Source: Meconema thalassinum
Lineage: Eukaryota > Arthropoda > Insecta > Orthoptera > Tettigoniidae
Length of the DNA stretch: 64,000 nucleotides
NCBI GenBank assembly: GCA_946902985.2
Contig: OX336395.1
Coordinates: 13,246,708 to 13,310,707 of the forward strand
Direction: 5' to 3'
Part shown: positions 58,274 through 64,000 of the stretch, one piece after another
Layout: each line of letters starts with the position of its first letter
Position numbering within the stretch: position 1 is the first letter of the stretch
Notes under the pieces: generated by a model
What the model was told of the DNA's origin: nothing
The model's database searches: none
Seen by the model: the letters and a program-made list of their open reading frames with translations, nothing else
Translations under genes and position numbers: made by a program

Positions 58274-61200
58274 CTGGAAGCATTGGTAGTAATACAAATC
58301 AGTGCGCTGATAATTACGTTGAATTATCTGAGGAAGGTTAATAAAACTTCTAGAATCCAGAGATGAAACTTATGAAAACAATGATAACTGGACCAACATC
58401 CATTAATATCACTACCAGGAATACAGTCCTTATCTAATACCTGGAACTGAACAGGTTTTTAATATTCAATGCTATGTTATTGATACAGTCTGAATATTTT
58501 AAAATTACTTATAAACTATGCAAACAAAATTGTGTGACACGTTAGAGTGTTTGGAGTCATAGCTTTCCTTGGTAAATATGAAATCCGTATCTATTTCAAT
58601 AGTACTGATTTTACATGGAAATGGCAACTTACTTCCAGACACATTTTGTTTGTCAAAAGTCAATTTGGTCCTTGATCAGTTAAATAATTGAAATTATTGA
58701 ATGGTTACGGAAATCGTGTGCTAATTCATACTACCAGTGAAAGTGTTAAACTTATTTCACACCACACTGGCTGATTTAACAACATGGATGTACGGGGATA
58801 TGACTAATTAATAGAATCTGGATAACTGAAATCCATCTGTCTTAGGAAGTGCATGCTCGTACAGGTGACAGAATAAACCATATTATATTCCCTAAAGACT
58901 AGCCATGCTGGCATTTGGATGAAGGAGGGAATTTTGGATCTGCAAACAATGTGATTTCGAAACCCGATGGGCTATCATGCTTCACTCTTGAATACATCGC
59001 GGATGAATGGTTATTTAGGGCTACATAAATTATGTGGAGGTGATTAGCTTTAGGTCGAAGAAAATATCAGTCCCTGTCCTCAGATCAGAATTAAAAACCT
59101 TGGCAGGGCCAACCAAATCCACACCTCCGGGTCGACAGCCAACTATGCTGTCCACAACACCTTGAGATAGTCATTGCTCATATTTATTCGAACAATTCTC
59201 ATTAGATTTATTGTACTTCATCATTTCCTCAATTTTCAGACGTCTGTTTTCTGCTTTCTCTATTTCATGTCATTCGCTCTTGTTCATCCATCTTTCATTC
59301 ATATTGTAGTATATTCTGAGTGAACAAAAATCTGTACCTTCCACTCGTTCTGTATCTTCTTTCCTCTCGGTCAATGTTCTCTTCTACAGATTCCTGTTTC
59401 AAAGATTCGAGTTCCTGGCATTGGAGTTCTCATCTACTTCATAACAACCAGATTGTAGTCAGAATTTGTGGTGGCCCCAGAGTACGTTTTGAAATCCCAA
59501 TTTATACTTCGGAATCTCTACTTGATCACAATGAAATCAATTTATAAACGTCCTATACCTCCTGGTCTCATTCAAGTGTTTATAGTTCTGCTGTGTTTGC
59601 TAGAAACGTGTTAGCTATGCCTTATTAGTGATCGCTGCAGAATTCTACCAGCCTGCTCAATCGTTCGTATATTTCATGCATTCTACATTTCGCCACTATC
59701 TTTTCTTCTCTTCCATTTCTTAACACGGCATTTCAATCTCACTTTTCAACATTTACAATCTGCAGAATTACACCTTCTGTATTTTTTAGTAGAATTTTAT
59801 AACTTCTTTATTATCGGTTTGATTGGTAGCCTGCTAGACTTATACTACTCTAATGCAGATAGTTTTCGTTCTAATTTTAACTACAATAAGCCTATAATGC
59901 TCATAATATTCTACCCACTGGCCAAGTTCCCCAGTCAATATGAGACCTATTCCCCATAACCGTTATTTGATTTTGAATTAAATATCCTCTAGTCCCCTGG
60001 CCAGAAGTCCCATTCTTCCTGCCTGCATACGTCACTAATCCAACACAAATCCAACTTCAACCGATATATTTCCCATTTCATATTCATAAAGCTTCCTCTG
60101 GATAATCACACTTCTAATATCCATGTTTCAACCAGTAGAATGCCAGACATCCCATTTGTCACCTTTGTGATGTTAACCCCCTCTCAAGTAGCCCTAGGCT
60201 GGAGATCAGAAAGTGGGAGATGTTTACAGCATGATTGAAATTTGTCAAAAGAGAAGGGTAACATTTCGTGGAATTATGCATAGACAGGTGCAATACCTCG
60301 GGGAGAACATTATGGCAACAGTTTCCCGTTTTCGTGGGGCAATGGAGGACAAAGTGTGACTCAGGTAAGCAGAGGAAGCCAAGGGGTGGTAATTGGGGGC
60401 ATTATTTATTATTGTTATAGATGTCTCCACCATCTATGGGACCAGTAAAGCATGACTACTTCGGTACTGCCACACCCCTTCAAATAAAGTAGTATAAACC
60501 AATCAATTACTCATCATATCAAATTTCTACTATTAGTCCACACACTACACAATGTTAGCAAAAATGTATTAAGAACAGATTTTCATGGACCCTGCCACAT
60601 TGCTGAAAGAACAAAGAACCATATAACATTACATGAAGTATCTGCAAAGCTTCTGTATGAAATATTAAGATACTGTCCGTCTTCCGAATAATTAATTGAA
60701 TATAATTATATTATATGGTGGCAAATCCACCATTTTGTTTTACTTCCGTCCCCTAAAGCCTTAAATCTATCAGTTTGCCTCAGCATCTGACAGAGCGCGG
60801 TGGACAAATGGCCTAGGGGGTGGACGACATACATAGGTGGTTCTAACGGGAGGAGGTACTCATGAGAAGAAAGGTGACAGGAGATGCCGAGAGAATCACA
60901 AGAAAGTCCCAAAAGCTAATGAATACTAGGTCTCGTAAGGTCTAGAATTTCAAATCCACCTGGAAAGGCCAAGACTATCTTCTTAATATCTAAGGACGTC
61001 ACCCAAAAAGTTCAGTGATGTGTGTACGACGGTACAGTCAGTCAAAAAAATGGGCTAAAGCGAATCAGCGAGTCAGTCGAGTGTGACACAGCAGTTAAGT
61101 ACACATACTTTTATGCGAGAAGAAAACCGACACGCTGCTAATGTTTCATCTTTGTGCAGGAATATTCCGTGAGGTGCAGAAGGCCGAGGCCCTACTTTCG

Positions 61201-61292
61201 GCGTGGATAGGATAAAAGGACACGAGAGACTACCACAGCGGGGTTCCGTGGCTCTAGTGGTCAATCATTATGTGACACAGCGGTAGGTACTG
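58274..61292. other. Noncoding or intronic stretch upstream of the zinc-finger exon
   Basis: No further exon could be identified. Around 59050-59160 there is a possible old SINE (GTCCCTGTCCTCAGATCAGAATT). At 61244-61268 a tRNA-like string TTCCGTGGCTCTAGTGGTC suggests an A box of another SINE that is not followed by a B box. Confidence 0.4.
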
Positions 61293-62206
61293 GCGTTCTG
61301 CCAGCTCTGCAAGTTTTCACGACAGCCAGCTACCGCTCTGTGGCGGTCTCCCGGACTCCTCCCTAAACTAACCTGCAGGTTACCAGCTCTGCAAGTTTTC
61401 ACCGCAGCCAGCTACCGCTCCGCGGCGGTCTCCCAGACTTCTCCCTAAGCTAACCTGCACGTTACCAGCTCTGCAAGTTTTCACCGCAGCCAGCTACCGC
61501 TCCGTGGCGGTCTCCCAGACTCCTCCCTAAGCTAACCTGCGCGTTACCAGCACTGCAAGTTTTCACCGCAGCCACCTACCGCTCCGTGGCGGTCTCCCAG
61601 ACTCCGCTCGAAGCTAATCTGCGCGTTACCAGCTCTGCAAGTTTTCACCGCAGCCAGCCACCGCTCTGTGGCGGTCTCCCGAACTCCTCCCTAAGCTAAC
61701 CTGCGCGTTACCAGCTCTGCATGTTTTCACCGCAGCCACCTACCGCTCCGTGGGGGTCTCCCGGTCTCCTCCCTAAGCTAACCTGCGCGTTACCAGCACT
61801 GCAAGTTTTCAGCGCAGCCAGCTACCGCTCTGTGGCGGTCTCCCGGACTCCTCTCTGAGGTAACCTGCGCGTTACCAGCTCTGCAAGTTTTCACCGCAGC
61901 CAGCCACCGCCCTGTGGCGGTCTCCCGGACTCCTCCCTAAGCTAACCAGCACGTTACCAGCGCTGCAAGTTTTCACCGTAGCCTGCCACCAGTCTGTGGT
62001 GGTATCCCGGACTCCTCCCTAAGCTAACCTGCGCGTTACCAGCTCTGCAAGTTTTCACCGCAGCCAGCTAGCGCTCTGTGGCGGTCTCCCGGACTCCTCT
62101 CTAAGCTAACCTTGGCGGTACCAGCTCTGCAAGTTTTCAGCGGAGCCAGCTACCACTCTGTGGCGGTCTCCCAGACTCCTTCCTAAGCAAACCTGCGCCT
62201 TACCCG
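61293..62206 (+). repeat. 82-bp GC-rich minisatellite, about 11 copies
   Basis: The unit runs GCGTTACCAGCTCTGCAAG, TTTTCACCGCAGCCAGCTAC, CGCTCTGTGGCGGTCTCCC, GGACTCCTCCCTAAGCTAAC. The period of 82 bp was measured from TACCAG at 61381, 61463 and 61545. Copies are 85-95% alike by eye. Each has a short stem ACCGC...GCGGT. In the copy near 61990 a G-C pair of the stem is replaced by A-T, one compensatory-looking change. The array is much richer in GC than its surroundings. Confidence 0.92.
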
Positions 62207-63798
62207 CTCGCAGACGGGTTTGCACAGGCATAACCCAGGTATTTTCCAGCTCCTCTGCCTTTCAGTTTGCGCCTCATCTTGGAGTGGGTCTCAACAACTA
62301 CAATTCCGCTCAGGACTGCCGTAACCCAGGTTTTCGTTCACGACTTGAGTGCAGCACCACCGCTACCATTGCAGTCCTCCACCACACTTGCCAGACACTT
62401 CACCGCTACAGCCTTGGTCCTGGGTTAAGGACCCCCACAGCCACCTCGGTATGGCTCCTGTACCACCACAGTCCTCCACCACACTTGCCGGACACGTCAC
62501 CACTACAACTTTGTTGACCCTCATGGCTGTCACAAGACACCACCTGGTGGTATTTGGCGTTCATTACATATAGGCAACATGCCTCACAGATAGGGTGCAT
62601 TGTTTCTCAGCGTAATTTACAGCATTGTATCAGCAGCAAAGTAAAGCGCTTCATCAAAACTAGCTGTAAATAAAAACGGCAAATGGTGGTATAAAACATG
62701 TCTCATTGGAAATAATATTAATAAAACATAACGATGCGTCCACTAGGAGACACAACTTTTGATGAATGCATAGTGATGTCGCTCAAAGAACAATATTACA
62801 CTATGATTTCACCGTACATCTAATTCTTTGTTTAGGCCTAGGCCATGCCAATCGAGTTGACTTCTACAAAGTAATGCCCTTGGTTAGCAATTTAAGTCGT
62901 TTTAATATGATTGTGTGACGAATGAAGTAGCGTATAGATAAAACTTCCTGAACATAATAATCACCATAGCTTTTATGTGGCAAGGTAACTTGGATTTACA
63001 AATTGAACAATGGGACGACCAAGCTCTTGGCTCCTTTGCCTTCTCACCAATATTTAATAATTAACGTATTGATATGCTGCTAATGGAAATGTAGGCCTAT
63101 CATCGTGCAGTCTCATAGGCAACACAATAGCCTCTGCATGTCACTAATGATCTTCCCAGGGCAATCAACTTGTGGGGAAAATAACGAAAACAATATGGAG
63201 CCTTTTCTGAATTATGTAGTATGTCAACTTAATTGTACCACGCTCCCGTTTCATCTTCAAGTCGATCTCCATTGGTGATTGGGGCAGAAGACCTCCCTGT
63301 TTCACCCCTTTAAACAATAACCATAATTCCCTTGGTCAACTCTCGTTCTCTTCAGTCCATGGAAGCTTATGGAGCCTTTCATGGCCTCTTTCTTTACTCA
63401 CTGCCCCAATTTTTTCGAAGAGACGAAACTCATCCGTCTGTAGCATAACTACATGTCAACAAGTGCGGGTGACCTCGATGTTACACTCCTTAAAACATTG
63501 AACCCACTACCACCTGCCCAAATGATGCAAAGTGTTAGAACACTCGCAACCAGTGAGAAGTTGGTGATGGCCAAGGGACTCCTAGTTGTGCCAGAATGCA
63601 ATTTCCATGTTTCCTTTGAGCGTCCAGTCTAGACTGCAAGCCACTAATTGCAAACAAGTCGTCTCCATGATCCCCTATTAGCAGTTAGCACTCGGCCTCC
63701 TACACTTCTCACTTTGAAATCAATTAACACTGAATCTAACCTCCACCTCTGCTTCTCTTACCCTCTACTCATTAACCTCTTAGGTAATCTCTCCTCCC
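62207..63798. other. Noncoding stretch
   Basis: 62280-62530 is C-rich with a loose internal duplication (CCACCACACTTGCC occurs near 62379 and 62478). The rest is AT-rich with no gene recognised. Confidence 0.4.
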
Positions 63799-64000
63799 TC
63801 ATTCTCTACACATGTCCCCACCATCTGAGTCGGCTTCATCTAGAATGTTCATTTCCAACTTAGCCTTTATCTCTTCATTGCTCCCATCTATTCTTGCTAC
63901 ACTGATATCAGTCAACTCTAGCTTATGTACCAGCTCTCTCTTCCATACAGCAAGGTCAGTCTGAATACTGAGCGATGTGGGGAGTGCTTCGGTGCTACAC
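63799..64000 (-). CDS. Partial ORF running off the right edge
   Basis: The minus strand is open from the window edge to a TGA at 63799-63801, about 66 codons. The encoded stretch is hydrophilic with a charged, helix-prone part (RIDGSNEEIKAKLEM) and an acidic end. It resembles no family I know. It could be the end of a host exon or of a retroelement gag, or chance. Confidence 0.25.
   Translation of the reverse strand, partial: CSTEALPTSLSIQTDLAVWKRELVHKLELTDISVARIDGSNEEIKAKLEMNILDEADSDGGDMCRE

Overview
The window looks like intergenic DNA from a large, repeat-rich insect genome. Non-LTR, Ty3/gypsy, BEL/Pao, pogo and piggyBac relics, tRNA-headed SINEs and long minisatellites are all present. 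Some SINE heads and LINE tails resemble ones I associate with orthopteroid (polyneopteran) insects, but that is memory and not a search result. The only plausible host gene is a C2H2 zinc-finger exon at 56941-58273 on the minus strand. I see no rRNA gene, functional tRNA or CRISPR array.

Layout. 1-3070 is AT-rich flank. 3071-11709 is the left arm, and 36799-50775 the right arm, of one very large imperfect inverted repeat spanning about 47.7 kb. Each arm carries, in mirror order, a truncated LINE, a broken gene of the PIN-like/CXC family, a noncoding tandem repeat with a SINE inserted at the same site, and a small basic ORF. The arms differ by substitutions (about 1.5% and 4% in two blocks compared by eye) and by arm-specific indels. 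The largest indel is 5.85 kb present only in the right arm, which holds a young Ty3/gypsy element (41448-45527).

The 25 kb spacer between the arms holds SINE and LINE scraps, a BEL/Pao fragment, a LINE endonuclease domain, a complete but decayed pogo/jerky-like transposon (19376-21825), a 67-bp minisatellite of about 34 copies (23515-25851), a 68-bp minisatellite of about 107 copies (27083-34372) and a piggyBac-type MITE (34984-35877).

Right of the repeat are the rest of the repeat element cut by the outer edge of the left arm, two SINEs with exact target duplications, a foldback element, the zinc-finger exon, an 82-bp GC-rich minisatellite (61293-62206) and a partial ORF running off the right edge.

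Nothing here forms an operon or pathway. The strongest candidates for something unusual are the giant inverted duplication with two near-equal-period satellites in its spacer, and a PIN-like/CXC gene flanked by its own 365-bp inverted repeats, which suggests a mobile unit of a family usually listed only as uncharacterised protein.
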